Of a DNA stretch of 64,000 nt, positions 13,279 through 24,290 are shown in pieces. Under the pieces are notes generated by a model. It searched no databases. It worked only from the letters and a program-made list of their open reading frames with translations, and was not told the origin of the DNA. The stretch's first letter is position 1, and each line of letters begins with the position of its first letter. The DNA comes from Ipomoea triloba (Eukaryota > Streptophyta > Magnoliopsida > Solanales > Convolvulaceae). The DNA is taken from the NCBI RefSeq assembly GCF_003576645.1, contig NC_044925.1, positions 8,058,123 through 8,122,122 on the forward strand, given 5' to 3'. The translations under genes were made by a program, and so were the position numbers.

Positions 13279-13321
13279 TCCTATTAAAGTATACTGATAC
13301 AGAAACTGTAAAATATACTTA

Positions 13322-13893
13322 TCAGGGATTATTGCAACACAATGAATATTTACAATGCGTGTAAATGAGAGCACAAAATACCAACTCTGAAAACATGCTG
13401 GAACTGCATGATATATCCAAGTCCTTAACTCTAAAACAAACCTCATGACGAATCAAATCAACATCAGAACGCCAAACATGATATTTAATTACCTCACCAT
13501 TGTCACCCACAGATCCTTGATGGCATGAAGAACCTTTCAAGAACTGCTCCTCAAATAGGTAATATATCTCAATTGTGTAAACATCCCTAGCATGTGAAAG
13601 TAGCTTCACATAATTCATAGCCATCGAGGGCACACCTTGAGAACAACGAACATCTTCACCACTATCCCTACTTCTCCACTCAGAAATCACACTAACAAAC
13701 AAATTTAAAAAATCGCACAATCCAGCTGTTTTTGAAAGTCTTCTAGAAATTGAATGATTAGTGGACTCACTCCTTTGTGAGGATAAAATACCACCAGTGA
13801 AATACTCTTTGCTAAACGCAGGACACCACTTCTCCCTAATATTATATAGTCTATCTAACCAAACATTCTTATGACAACTATATTTAGTCACCA
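13322..13893 (-). pseudogene. C-terminal half of the same transposase type, inverted
   Basis: On the minus strand, starting near MVTKYSCHKNVWLDRLYNIR, the text follows the C-terminal part of FAR1/MULE proteins. It has LYNIREKWCPAFSKEYF, then SQRSESTNHSISRRL, then EWRSRDSGED and RDVYTIEIYYLFEEQFL. It ends in a decayed SWIM-type cysteine region (CSSSMFSELVFC). It is missing in the plus-strand half, and the N-terminal half is missing here. The two halves converge with about 45 bp between them. Confidence 0.75.
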
Positions 13894-14469
13894 TCCTGAA
13901 ACAATATAACATAAAACATAAATTGTAGAAGCAAAAAAAAAAAAAAAAAAAAAAAAGATAAAACATAAAGTTCATACGCACTACTGAGTTAGATACCATA
14001 TTTCTAAGTAGAGGGGGTGTGGGGTATGCCGAATAAATCCAGCTGAGCTCTACAAACAAATAAAATCTCCAACTACTTAACAAAAACAAACTAAAAGCAC
14101 AAAAAAAAAACACAAAACAAAAAGACTGACATAATATCATTTTATCAATCCACTAGTATCATTTTCTCATACCAGTAGTATCATTTCATAAACAAAGCAA
14201 AACCATACTATGTACAGTAAAAAATGAAAACACATAGACTGACATAGTATCATTTTATCAGACCTGTAGTTTCATTCACTCAAACCTGAAGTATCAGTTT
14301 ACAAACAAAACAAAATCATTCAATTACATTAGAAAACAAATAAAGTAAAAACTGCATACTATCATTTAATCAAACCCACAGTATCATTTCACCAAAATAG
14401 CATTATCATTTTATAAACAAAGAAAATTCTGTTAATGAAAGTTCCAAAACATACCTGTTCCAGTAATTC

Positions 14470-15625
14470 TTGATTAACTGTGATTTATTAACATTAACCT
14501 TTAGTATTTTTCTATACTAAAATTGTCATACTCAATAAAAAAATCTATTGACAATAGAGACACATTGATCTGATACTACAGTGTTTTTCAAAAGACACTA
14601 ATGTTGATTGTAAAATGTAACTCAGTGAACAATCCAACTAAACATAAAAACCTGTAATAGATAAATCTTCCTCAATGACATCTGTAGAAGTACCACCACC
14701 TCCGGTAGAAGGATTACATCCATCTGTACAAACAAAAAAATCAAAGCAATAAAATATATATTATCAACTGACACTACAACAAAACTAAAATGAAACTACA
14801 GACTTGACAGAATGAAACTGCAACGTTATTAAAGTGAAACTAATGTCAAACATTATCAATTGATACTACTGTGTCCCATAACTGACACTATAGCATCCCA
14901 TAACTAACACTGTAGTGTACAATAACTGACACTACTTCAACATCAAATTAAAACTAACTATCTTGGTCTTGAAACAAATAGAGAATTTGAATAACACACA
15001 ACAAATACGATTAAAACCTGAAATATAATCGTGATCAGCCACAAAACTTGAAGAAGGAACATCATATACAAACTGTGAATTCGATACAACACCAACCGCA
15101 ATATTATATTCAATTGCAACACATAGACATTACAATCTATAAACACAATAAGAATCATAGAATAACAATGTCAAACAAATATAAACCCTATAAATTTTAA
15201 ATTACACAATCGATTGATTAAAAGAGGATACAAACCAGGGGTTAATAAGCCATGATCATCAACAACCAACAAATTCAAATCAATCGCATACAAACCAGGG
15301 GTTAATAAGCTATGATCATCAACAACCAACAAATTCAAATCAATCACATCAATCAGATTGCTTCTACCAAGTGTTTCGCCCATAATTCGCAACAATGAAA
15401 ATCGCAATGCACGAACTATGATCTCTACTCTATACGCGACTGGAAAAACAACGACGAATGAAGAAAATTGTCCACGAACTGGAAAGAGAAGGACGAAGGA
15501 AGAAAATTGTCCGTCCGTAATGGTTAACGGTGCCGTCAGTCTCGCGCACTTACATTATGTTAAAACGACGTCGTTTTGTCACTTGAACCACAATGCTTGG
15601 TGAACCGCGGTCCACAGTTAAATTT
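14470..15625 (-). repeat. Right long inverted repeat of the chimeric MULE
   Basis: Reverse complement of 11195-12275. It contains an extra internal tandem copy of about 62 bp (15230-15350, the word 'aaccaggggttaataagc' twice), which the left arm lacks. The repeat ends at the GTTAATCAAGAATT word near 14470; beyond it the two arms differ. Confidence 0.75.
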
Positions 15626-15860
15626 GCGAACTAATTATGGCGTTTGATTGGTGGAAAACAATTTTAAACATGTATTTAAAGATATGTACGGGTAATATAA
15701 AAATTTGTGTAATAACTTTTCTTTAAAAGGTATTAAAAATAAAATGTTAAATTGACTATTTGTACTTCAATAAGTTGAGAAAATATTTATAAATAGATAT
15801 TACATTGTAATAATGTTAGTAGTATTAAAAGAAACAATAAAACGTCAAAAGGATAATAAG

Positions 15861-16265
15861 TAGTACTGTCAAAATGGGTCGAAGCCCGCGACTGGCTCAC
15901 ACTCACCCTGCGGTGGGACGGGTTAGGACTACAAAAAAGATGACCCGCGAAAGAGCGGGCCTAACGGGCGTGACCCGCGACCCGCGGGGCCTACGGCCAA
16001 CCCGCACTATATATATATATTCACAGTACACGTGAATATATATTCACACTACAATGTGAATGTATATATTCACACTACCATGTGAATGTATATAAAAACT
16101 AAAAGAAAAAAAAAGTCCGCGGGCTGACCCGCGGGGCCCGCCAACTCACATGGGGTGGGTTAGGGTTGTGTGAACCCTAGCCCGCGGGCCTAACAGAGTG
16201 GTCCGCAATAGCCCGCTAGAAATTAGGCCCGTGGTGCGGCGGGCTAGCCCGCTTTGACAGTACTA
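15861..16265. mobile_element. hAT-type MITE, 405 bp, intact ends
   Basis: Terminal inverted repeat TAGTACTGTCAAA on the left and its complement TTTGACAGTACTA on the right, flanked by a perfect 8-bp target duplication ATAATAAG (15853-15860 and 16266-16273). An 8-bp duplication is the hAT signature. The interior is rich in GCCCGCGGG-type palindromes and has no coding potential. Confidence 0.9.
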
Positions 16266-16314
16266 ATAATAAGTAATCCATTTTCCTCAAATTTAAGAAA
16301 TTCATTTTCTATTA

Positions 16315-18029
16315 GAGTTTTTTCCCAAAATGGTCCCTCGACTATTGCTCATTCTCAATTTTGCATTTCGACTTTCAATTGCACCTAATGTGGTCCCTCG
16401 ACTTTCAAAAATTCACCCAATTTGGTCCTCCGTTACATATTCCGTCAAATCAGTGTTAAAATGGAGGGCATGTTCGTCCATTTACATATTGTTAGCCTAA
16501 TAAACATTGAGAAATAGTTGAGGGACCATTTTGAGAATAGTCAAGGGACCATTTTGGAAAAAACTATTTTATTTTTGTTTATTTTCATTTTTTAGACTCT
16601 ATAAAATTAGAATTTCTATACATTTTTTTCTTACAAATATAAATAGTTAAAATCGTGCAATCCATCCTAAAAATTTTTAACTTTTTTACAGACTTTTTCC
16701 CTTTATCTAAACATACAAACTATTCCTATGCAGATTTACAATAAGTTTCGTAAATTTCATAAATACTCATTTTTTAAACACCGATTAAAATAATTCTTAG
16801 TCACATATGTAGTACTAAATATATTACTTTGGATTTTTTTGTAAATAAGATATAATATTATTAAACTCAAATAATTAAAAATAATGTGCCCACAGCAAAA
16901 AAGATTTTATGATTGACTTAAAAATTAACTATAGATTTTATTGTTGAATACAAATTGACAATTATTAAACATTATTTATAATAATTAATTAATTATTGTG
17001 TCCCGTGTAATATACTAAAATTATTAGGTAGGATTTTTATAATTAAGGTATAATTTAATTAAATCAAAATTATTAAAAATAATGTGTCTACATTACAAAA
17101 TAAATTATACTTGCCTTAATAATTAATAAAAAAATAAGAAGAGGAAAACATATAAAAGATGTCGTACAATATCTTAAATAATGTAAATTAATATAAAATT
17201 TAATAATACAATATCTTAAATAATGTAAATTAATATAAAATTTAATAATTATTTATCTTAAATAATGTAAATTAATATAAAATTTAATAATTATTTCGAA
17301 AAAATAATGTAAATTAATATAAAATTTAATAATTATTTCGAAATCAAATACAGAAAATATTGCAGGAAACATTGACGAGATTTTACTTTTCGGCTCACTT
17401 GAGAAGTTTACTAGAAAAATTTACCTTTCGGTCCAATATTTTCCCTACATTTTACACTCTTTGGGTGTCTACGCTTGAAAAAATATATATTATTTTCAAT
17501 GGTAAAAGTAATATTTAATGTGATACATAGTGATTGATTGTCTATAAACATTAAAAAAAAAAAGTATATGAGTATTTATGAAATTTACGGAACTTATTGT
17601 AAAATTTTATAGGAATAGTTTGTATATTTAGAGAGAAAAAGTCTATAAAGAAAGTTAAAAATTTTGACGTTGGATTGCGCGATTTTAACTATTTATATTT
17701 GTAAGAAAAAAATGTATAGAAATTCTAATTTTATAGAGTCTAAAAAATGAAAATAAACAAAAATGAAATAAATAAAATAGTTTTTCCCAAAATGGTCCCT
17801 TGACTATTCTCAAAATGGTCCCTCAACTATTTCTCAATGTTTATTAGGCTAACAATAGGTAAATGGACGAAAATACCCTCCATTTTAACACTGATTTGAC
17901 GGAATATGTAACGGAGGACCAAATTGGGTGAGTTTTTGAAAGTCGAGGGACCACATTAGGTGCAATTGAAAGTCGAAATGCAAAATTGAGAATAAGCAAT
18001 AGTCGAGGGACCATTTTGGAAAAAAACTC
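16315..18029. mobile_element. Non-autonomous MULE with long terminal inverted repeats
   Basis: Termini GAGTTTTTTCCCAAAATGG and its complement begin inverted repeats of about 460-475 bp (16315-16790 and 17555-18029). The element is flanked by a perfect 10-bp duplication TTTTCTATTA (16305-16314 and 18030-18039). Long TIRs with a 9-11 bp duplication point to the Mutator superfamily. The interior has no open frame of note. It holds a four-copy 42-bp tandem repeat. Confidence 0.85.
17170..17340. repeat. Four-copy 42-bp tandem repeat inside the MULE
   Basis: The word 'atgtaaattaatataaaa' begins at 17181, 17223, 17265 and 17307, giving a period of exactly 42 bp. Copies differ mainly in the linker. 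Confidence 0.9.
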
Positions 18030-18039
18030 TTTTCTATTA

Positions 18040-18690
18040 GAATAAATTCTCTATCAAATTCTAAACCAAAGATGACATTAGTCTTTGAGAACACCTATGC
18101 CATTTTGGCTATTATGTAGTAATTTGTATGTACCCATGCAGTAGATTGTGTGTACTTATTTATTTATGTTAATATGAGAATACCTCCTCACATGAGAACA
18201 TGAGAACACATCATGATCGTCCAACATACACAACTAACATTTTTCAAAATAGAATACTATAAATTATTTATCACACTCCTAGTTAAATTATCCTTAAATC
18301 TGCGATGCATGTGCACACAACAGTCTTATACATGGCACACGGTTTATATATGTATGACACACAACCTCCAGTCACACAAACATCACTACGTGATTTATCC
18401 CCATGGAGGTGTTCAAGTAACTATTCTGTTTGTTTTCGTACTTAGATGAAGACGATCCCGATTTTATGCTTCTTTATGAGCCTACAATTTATTACTGTGT
18501 ATATCTTCATCTAATATGTTAACTATATTAATTATAATCATTCCAAAATTAAAATACCTCTCATTGTCTTTTTTGTCATCTCTTATTATTTATGGCTAGA
18601 ATCTCACATTATTTTGGATACAATTACATCCCTTGATTGCACTTATTTGAATGCCTAGGATTTGTCATCATTGTCTTTTAATTGTATGAA
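18040..18690. other. No recognisable feature
   Basis: AT-rich sequence between two transposons. I find no convincing gene, terminal repeats or RNA gene. Short 'acacat/atgtgt' words recur at 18180-18390. Confidence 0.5.
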
Positions 18691-18693
18691 ATA

Positions 18694-20131
18694 TGGCTCC
18701 TAACAATCTCAGAAATACAAGGAAATGGAAAACAACACTAAACAGATTACAAAGGAAGAAGAAATAATCCACGTAGGATTAAACAATTACAAGAGAGATA
18801 ACAAACCACGCTGGGTTGAGTGGCCTTGGAGGATGACGGGTTGAACTTGAACGAACTAGGGGCGGTTGTAAGTACGAGTCGCATTGCCACTTTCCTTAAA
18901 ACCTTATTTACCGCTTCCTGGGGTGCTGGAACGTTGCGGCCTAGGTTTCCCAGGATAAAACGTACTACGACTCCTGCGTTTGAGCACACAAACTTGGAGC
19001 CCGGCGAACTAAAACGCGGGATGAACGCAGATGGCTTGAAAGAAATGTGAGCAGGGTTTTGAGGGAGAAATAGTGTATGCCGTGTGTTCTTGGTGTGTTT
19101 TTGCAAACCTGCTGCTCACAACGAATATATAGTGAAGGATGGGATCATTGCATTAAATCTGGCATTTAATTCCCATTCGTAACCTCCACCCACTAGCAAC
19201 CTATTTACACCCACTACTAATCCAAATAAACTCTGAAATAATGATTGGAATTAATCATATTAATTCCGTAATATTAAGAGTCATTTCTGAACGGATCCAG
19301 TAGGTGAAAGGTCACAAACGAGAGGTCACTAGAGTCGCTGTTCAAGACATCGTTCATGTCTGCGTACCTTCGAGACATCAAGTTCGAGACATAGTCCGTT
19401 GCCGCGATACGTCGAGAAGTGCAAGCTTCGAGACATCGTATCGGCATCGAGACATTGCTTCGACACATCAAATTGGTCTGCGAGACATCGGCATCGAGAC
19501 ATTGCTTCGACACATCAAATTGGTCCGCGAGACATCGAACGCGCGCGCCAACCCAGGCTGCGCGATATCGCACTCAAGCGACTTGGTTCGAGACATCGGA
19601 CTACCTCTCGAGAGGTCAGTTCGTTTGATGTCTCGAACGAGAGATCAGTTCGATCTCATGTGGTCTAAGATGAAAAACCCGTTCGAAAATATAGCATAAC
19701 TTAGCCCATTTTCCAGACGACATTCGTGCCCGCAGGTGCCGGCGTACACGAGTCAAGCCTTTTCAGGCTCAGTTTGGGATTTGATTTGCACCCCCCCTGC
19801 GCGCAAGAGAGAACCTCTATGTTATACAAGTTACTTAGTCATAAAAAGACTCTTGTATATATAGTGGTGCAAAGGTTCATTCCAAACCAATGTGGGACAA
19901 AGCTACATAAGTTTTTCCACACTTTGAATTCCATCTCAAATGGGTCTACTTTGAAAATCAATTTCTCATTCACCCATTATCCATTTTGAGCGTATAATAT
20001 ATCGATCTCTTCGTCTAAGAACGAAGAACCCGAATCCACTTTGACCCGACCCAAAATCGGAAGTGGACCCACATATATTTATACCACAAAATGGCCACTT
20101 AAAAAGCCATTTTTAGTGCAATTTTCCAACA
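18694..20131 (-). mobile_element. LTR-like block (possible solo LTR)
   Basis: Read on the minus strand it starts TGTTGGAAAATTG (20131). It has TGTCCCACATTGG followed by a TATATATA promoter-like stretch (19850-19865) and ends ...GGAGCCA near 18694. This TG...CA arrangement with an internal promoter resembles a plant LTR. No primer-binding site or matching second LTR is visible and I found no target duplication. Short open frames inside do not resemble known proteins. Confidence 0.4.
19443..19536. repeat. 47-bp tandem duplication in a GAGACATC-rich cluster
   Basis: 19443-19489 is repeated at 19490-19536 with one difference. The word CGAGACATC and close variants recur about ten times between 19330 and 19640. 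Confidence 0.9.
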
Positions 20132-20161
20132 TTAATACTATGTGTTCTAATGTGAATAGGG

Positions 20162-20163
<2 letters not shown>

Positions 20164-20214
<51 letters not shown>

Positions 20215-21337
20215 TTAGCTTCTTGTGAGATGGATGCCTCAGGTGAAACGTGCAGTGGAATCCTAGCCATTGACCAACTCTTCCTTTAAAAAAAAAAATT
20301 CACCACATACGCGATCTATAACAATGTGCATTAGAAGGTACAACAATGTACTCTAGAAGAATAGACAATGTGTACTTGAAGGCAAAAATATGCACTGTAA
20401 GCCACAAAAATATGTAAAAACTATTAAAAGATTAAATTTAATACATGTTCTTCATCACAATACAATATTCAACTAAAAATAGTAATTAGTGATTCATTCA
20501 AGATCAAATTCTCTTATATATATATAACACCTACAATTTTAAAGTTTGAAGGCACAACAATGTACACTATAAGACGCAACAATATGCTCTGGAAGAAGGA
20601 ATAATGTGCACTAAAACTCTGAAAGGGCAAAAATGTGCATTGTAAGCTTTAAAGGTTGAAGGCACAACAATGTGTACTATAAGACACAACAATATGATCT
20701 GGAAGAAGGGAAAATTTGCATTGGAACTCTGGAAAGGCAAAAATGTGCATGGTAAGCTTTAAAGGTTGAAGGCACAACAATGTGCACTGTAAGACACAAC
20801 AATGTGCTCTGAAAGAATGGACAATGTACACTGGAACTCTGGAAAGACAAAAATGTGCACTGTAAGTAGAAAAATATGAAACAATTATTGAAAAGACTAA
20901 ATTTAATGCATAATTTTCAACACAAATCATAAAAGATCACAATATTCAACTAAAATTAGTAAGTAGTGATTCATTTATGATCAAATGCCCTTTATATATA
21001 TATATATATACATAACACCTATGATCTAAAAACTGTAAGACACAACAATGTGCTCAAGAATGCTCAATAATATGCACTCTACAGCAAACAATATTCACTA
21101 CAAAGGCACAACATTGTGTGCTCTGGAAGGCATCGCAATGTACTCTGGAAGGCATAACAATGTACACTGCAAGAAGGAAAAAAGTGATCTGCAAGACAAA
21201 AAAAATTAACTTACACAAAATTACCATAATGCCACCGCATTTTTTTAAGTTGCTTCATTTTGAATGTTGGTTTGAACGGAATCAAGGGATGAGATTACAT
21301 CATATTTCTCACCTAATGTTCTTTTTCACTTGATCCG

Positions 21338-21372
<35 letters not shown>
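20164..21372. mobile_element. Element bounded by (TA)n tracts, with internal tandem repeats
   Basis: Pure (TA)n runs border both sides (20164-20212 and 21341-21372). The unique ends are GCTTAGCTTCTTGTG and ...TGATCCGTT. The interior carries three 110-bp repeats and a second-order duplication: 20411-20540 resembles 20872-21030. Elements that sit in TA microsatellites, such as rice micron, are a possible comparison. No TIRs or coding regions were seen. Confidence 0.45.
20548..20870. repeat. Three 110-bp tandem repeats
   Basis: The word GAAGGCACAACAATGT starts units at 20548, 20658 and 20768. Diverged partial units lie outside (20327-20400 and 21033-21180). Repeats are contiguous and diverged, so this is not a CRISPR array. 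Confidence 0.85.
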
Positions 21373-21375
<3 letters not shown>

Positions 21376-21544
21376 CAGTTCCTGTGCGGTTGTGCGGTTA
21401 AATATGAGCTATTGATCTTGCTTAAATCAACGTCCAGGATTACCAAAATTAAAAAAAAAAAAAAAAAAAGCGGTAGTAGTTTGGTAATTTTTGCATCTAG
21501 ATAGAGCTAACTCTAAAACTTGTAATATTTATTTAAATATATTA

Positions 21545-22026
21545 GGAGTAAGGGTCAAATAGGCCAGTCAACTGCATACCAAATTGCAATTAGGTCATCG
21601 AACTCAAAAAAATGTAAATGGGTCCTTGAACAACACAAACTCACGCAAGTTAATCCAAAATTACATGTTTACCTAAAAGTATGCTGACGTGAAGGTTATC
21701 GATTTTAAAAATAATTTTAAATAATTAATTAATTAAAATTTAAAAGAAAAAACAAGAATTGCCGGCCGCTATTGTCTCCGGCCGGCTTTGTCTCCATGGC
21801 CGGAGACGAGTCCTTCGTCTCAGGCCGTCAATTCTATTTTATTTTTTTTTGTAATTTTAATTATTTTTTTAAAAAAATCGATAACCACCACATTAGGTAA
21901 ACAGTTCAGTTTAAGTTAAATCGCATGAGTTTGTGTTGTCCAGTGATCGAATTATATTTTTTTTTGAATTTGATAGCTTAATTACAGTTTGATGTATAAT
22001 TGAGTGACATATTTGACGCTTATTCC
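21545..22026. mobile_element. MULE-like MITE, 482 bp
   Basis: Left end GGAGTAAGGGTCAAATAGG and right-end complement GGAATAAGCGTCAAATATG begin inverted repeats of about 200 bp around a GC-rich centre (GCCGGCCG, 21770-21830). The left flank is AATATATTA (21536-21544). The right flank is AATA, interrupted by a Helitron at 22031. Confidence 0.7.
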
Positions 22027-22030
22027 AATA

Positions 22031-23363
22031 CTAGTTTTTCACGTGCGTTGCACGAATAGGATAATGTCCAATGTTTATTTTTAAATAAGTACTTCAAAGT
22101 TCAAATTATATCAATACAAGATTATATAAGAGATGTTCATGCATATGTAATTGAATATTGAATTTGTTTATTTAAATTGGTAATTCAAAGTATATGAATG
22201 CAAAATAATATACGAGAGGTTGGTTATATATAATTGTCACTAATATAAATATTTGCAATTTTGTAAAAACGTTAATCTAAATACTTAGTCTAAAAATGGT
22301 AGTATATATAAATATTACTTTTGGTAATAAAAATTTATACATATTACGATTTACCTTTAAAGTGATGAACAATTGTGATGTAGTCCAAAAAATATGTTGA
22401 GGTAGTTTCCCGCTTCAATTTATTGAGTTACTTGAATGTTTTGTTTGTCAACAAATCCTCCCCAAGTAGTTAATATAATTGGCTTCAAATTATTATTTAA
22501 AATTTTTTTTATTTTATTAATAGAATACTTGGTAAATAAATATAGAACATTATTTTGTATTATAACTTTGATACGAAGTATTTAATTAAAACATAGTGTA
22601 AAAAGGAGACAATGAATAATGTAGTGAATATAATTAATTAATAAATTTGAAGGTAAATAATCTTTGCTTTGTAGAAAATAAAGACAACTTAACTAATGAA
22701 ATTATATCTTATTTTTTGAATTTTTTGATAATGAATAATTGTTATTGTAGAAAATAAAGACAATAAAACTAATGAAGTTATATCTCTTTTTAAATTTTTT
22801 GATAATTTATTTTTATTCTAGAAAATAAAGAGAATATAACTAATGAAATTATATCTCTTTTTTAATATTTTAATAATGAATAATTATTTTTTTTTGAATA
22901 AAGGCATTGTAAACATCGAAATTTAAATTAAAGAAATGCATATGTATTATTTTTTGGTTGTAGCTACTAATTTATTTAATAATTTAATAAGAGAAATAGA
23001 GTGATGTACTTAATTTTCAATAATAATCTCAAACATATTCATATTATATATTTAGCAATTATGTCAACTCTGATTAGGATGAGATTCTGACATAAGACTT
23101 TTCTTATAAAAATTAATCTGACATATTTTTCTTATAAAAATTAATGGGTAAGTTAAAAGTTAACGGAATATTCCGTTATTAAAGTTTAAACTAACGGATT
23201 AAGGAAAAAAAATAATATAATAGAGGTAAAGCAGGAAAATCATAAAATATTACTAAAATCAAAATAATATAAACCATTCGTTCAATTAAAAATTATCACC
23301 AATATTTTTTCTTCCCGTTAGAATCCTAACTTTATTGGCCCTGGCCCTTATTAATATTGTAGA
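22031..23363 (-). mobile_element. Non-autonomous Helitron, copy 1
   Basis: On the minus strand the 3' terminus is a hairpin CGTGC-AAC-GCACG (22054-22042) followed by TGAAAAA and CTAG (22034-22031), inserted against T. The 5' terminus is TCTACAATATTAATAAGGGCC starting at 23363, preceded by A. This matches Helitron rules: 5' TC, 3' hairpin then CTRR, insertion between A and T. Interior AT-rich, no Rep/helicase. Confidence 0.75.
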
Positions 23364-24290
23364 TGGTAGATATTGCATCACGAGACATAAAAAAGTTTTT
23401 AATATGAGCAGACATCAAGGGCATAATAATTATTATTAATTATTAGAATCTAAGATGCCAATTAATATGGTACTTATCCGCTAGGCGGCAACAAACCATC
23501 TACATGTTATCTTACCATTTGACGCTCAATTGTGGGTCGAGTTACAAGGGTAATGAGATCACATATGTAGTTAGGAGTTGTTCAGTTTTCACATATCCAT
23601 CTAACCGGAAACATGTGATTAGTTGCTCAACTGACAAGGTCAAATGCCTATGCATCTCACAGTGTGGGTGTCGAGTTTCAAATTTTGATCACTTCTTCCC
23701 ACCACAGTGTGGCTGTCGAGTTCACTTCTTCCCACCACAGTGTGGCTGTCGAGTTTCAAACTTTGATCACTTCTTCCCACCACAGTGTGGCTGTCGAGTT
23801 CACTTAGCTTCTTCCCACCACAGTGTGGCTGTCGAGTTTCAAACCTTGATCACTTATAATTAACCACTGAGCTAAACCCGCACAGGCTTCATCTAATACT
23901 CTTGCCTTGTTTATTACCGTTGTCATAATTTCCATAATTCATTTTGCATTCATACATGAACATCATGAAATATTTTTTTTTTAAATTATGTACACAATGA
24001 TTCATGATAGTGGTAAAATTCACAACTTTTCATTTATCAAGGAAATTAAATAACACAACAAAACAATAATATAACATTAAGATAAATTAAATTCAATTTG
24101 AAAAAAGTAATACGAGATAAACTAAATAATCATAAATGTAACTATATATTCTAATTCATTCAGAATAATATATTTTAATTTCTCTTCGGCAACACGCAAC
24201 ATGCATGGAAGCTTAACTCTCTCTTCTAATTCATTCCAAAAAAAATGCTCTCTTTGGTGAAATTCACTAAACTTAGCTCCATCTCCTAAT
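23364..24290. other. Intergenic, with a short tandem repeat cluster
   Basis: Apart from the repeats at 23640-23850 I see nothing gene-like. The stretch 23900-24290 would include the 3' untranslated region of the F-box gene. Confidence 0.4.
23640..23850. repeat. 31-40 bp tandem repeats
   Basis: Four copies of CTTCCCACCACAGTGTGGCT followed by GTCGAGTT lie between 23690 and 23840, with an older fifth copy at about 23660. Spacing alternates because some copies carry an extra 'tcaaactttgatcac'. Open frames across it only reflect the repeat. Confidence 0.85.

Larger units (their letters stand above)
11190..15630. mobile_element. Chimeric Mutator-like element with about 1.1-kb inverted ends
   Basis: Sequence 11195-12275 on plus is matched by 15625-14470 on minus at high identity. 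This includes the outermost motif GTGGACCGCGG(T)CCACC and a short open stretch beginning MGETLGRSNLID at both ends. The inner ends carry the two halves of one FAR1-type transposase in opposite orientation. Both ends appear derived from the 5' end of one parent element, so this is a fused, non-autonomous derivative. I could not identify a convincing 9-bp target duplication. Confidence 0.75.

Noticed and set aside
15653..15860. Possible 9-bp target duplication of the chimeric MULE
   Set aside because: Flanks near 11185 and 15630 share only about five bases (AATTA); not convincing.
18747..19106. 119-codon minus and 76-codon plus frames
   Set aside because: Overlap each other in an LTR-like block; no recognisable protein features.
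19304..19699. 131-, 89- and 69-codon plus-strand frames
   Set aside because: Read through the GAGACATC repeats in all three frames; composition reflects the repeat only.
20548..20870. CRISPR-like regular repeats
   Set aside because: Contiguous diverged 110-bp tandem repeats without unique spacers, in plant DNA.
23504..23863. 119-codon frame with PPQCGCRV repeats
   Set aside because: Product of the 31-40 bp tandem repeat.
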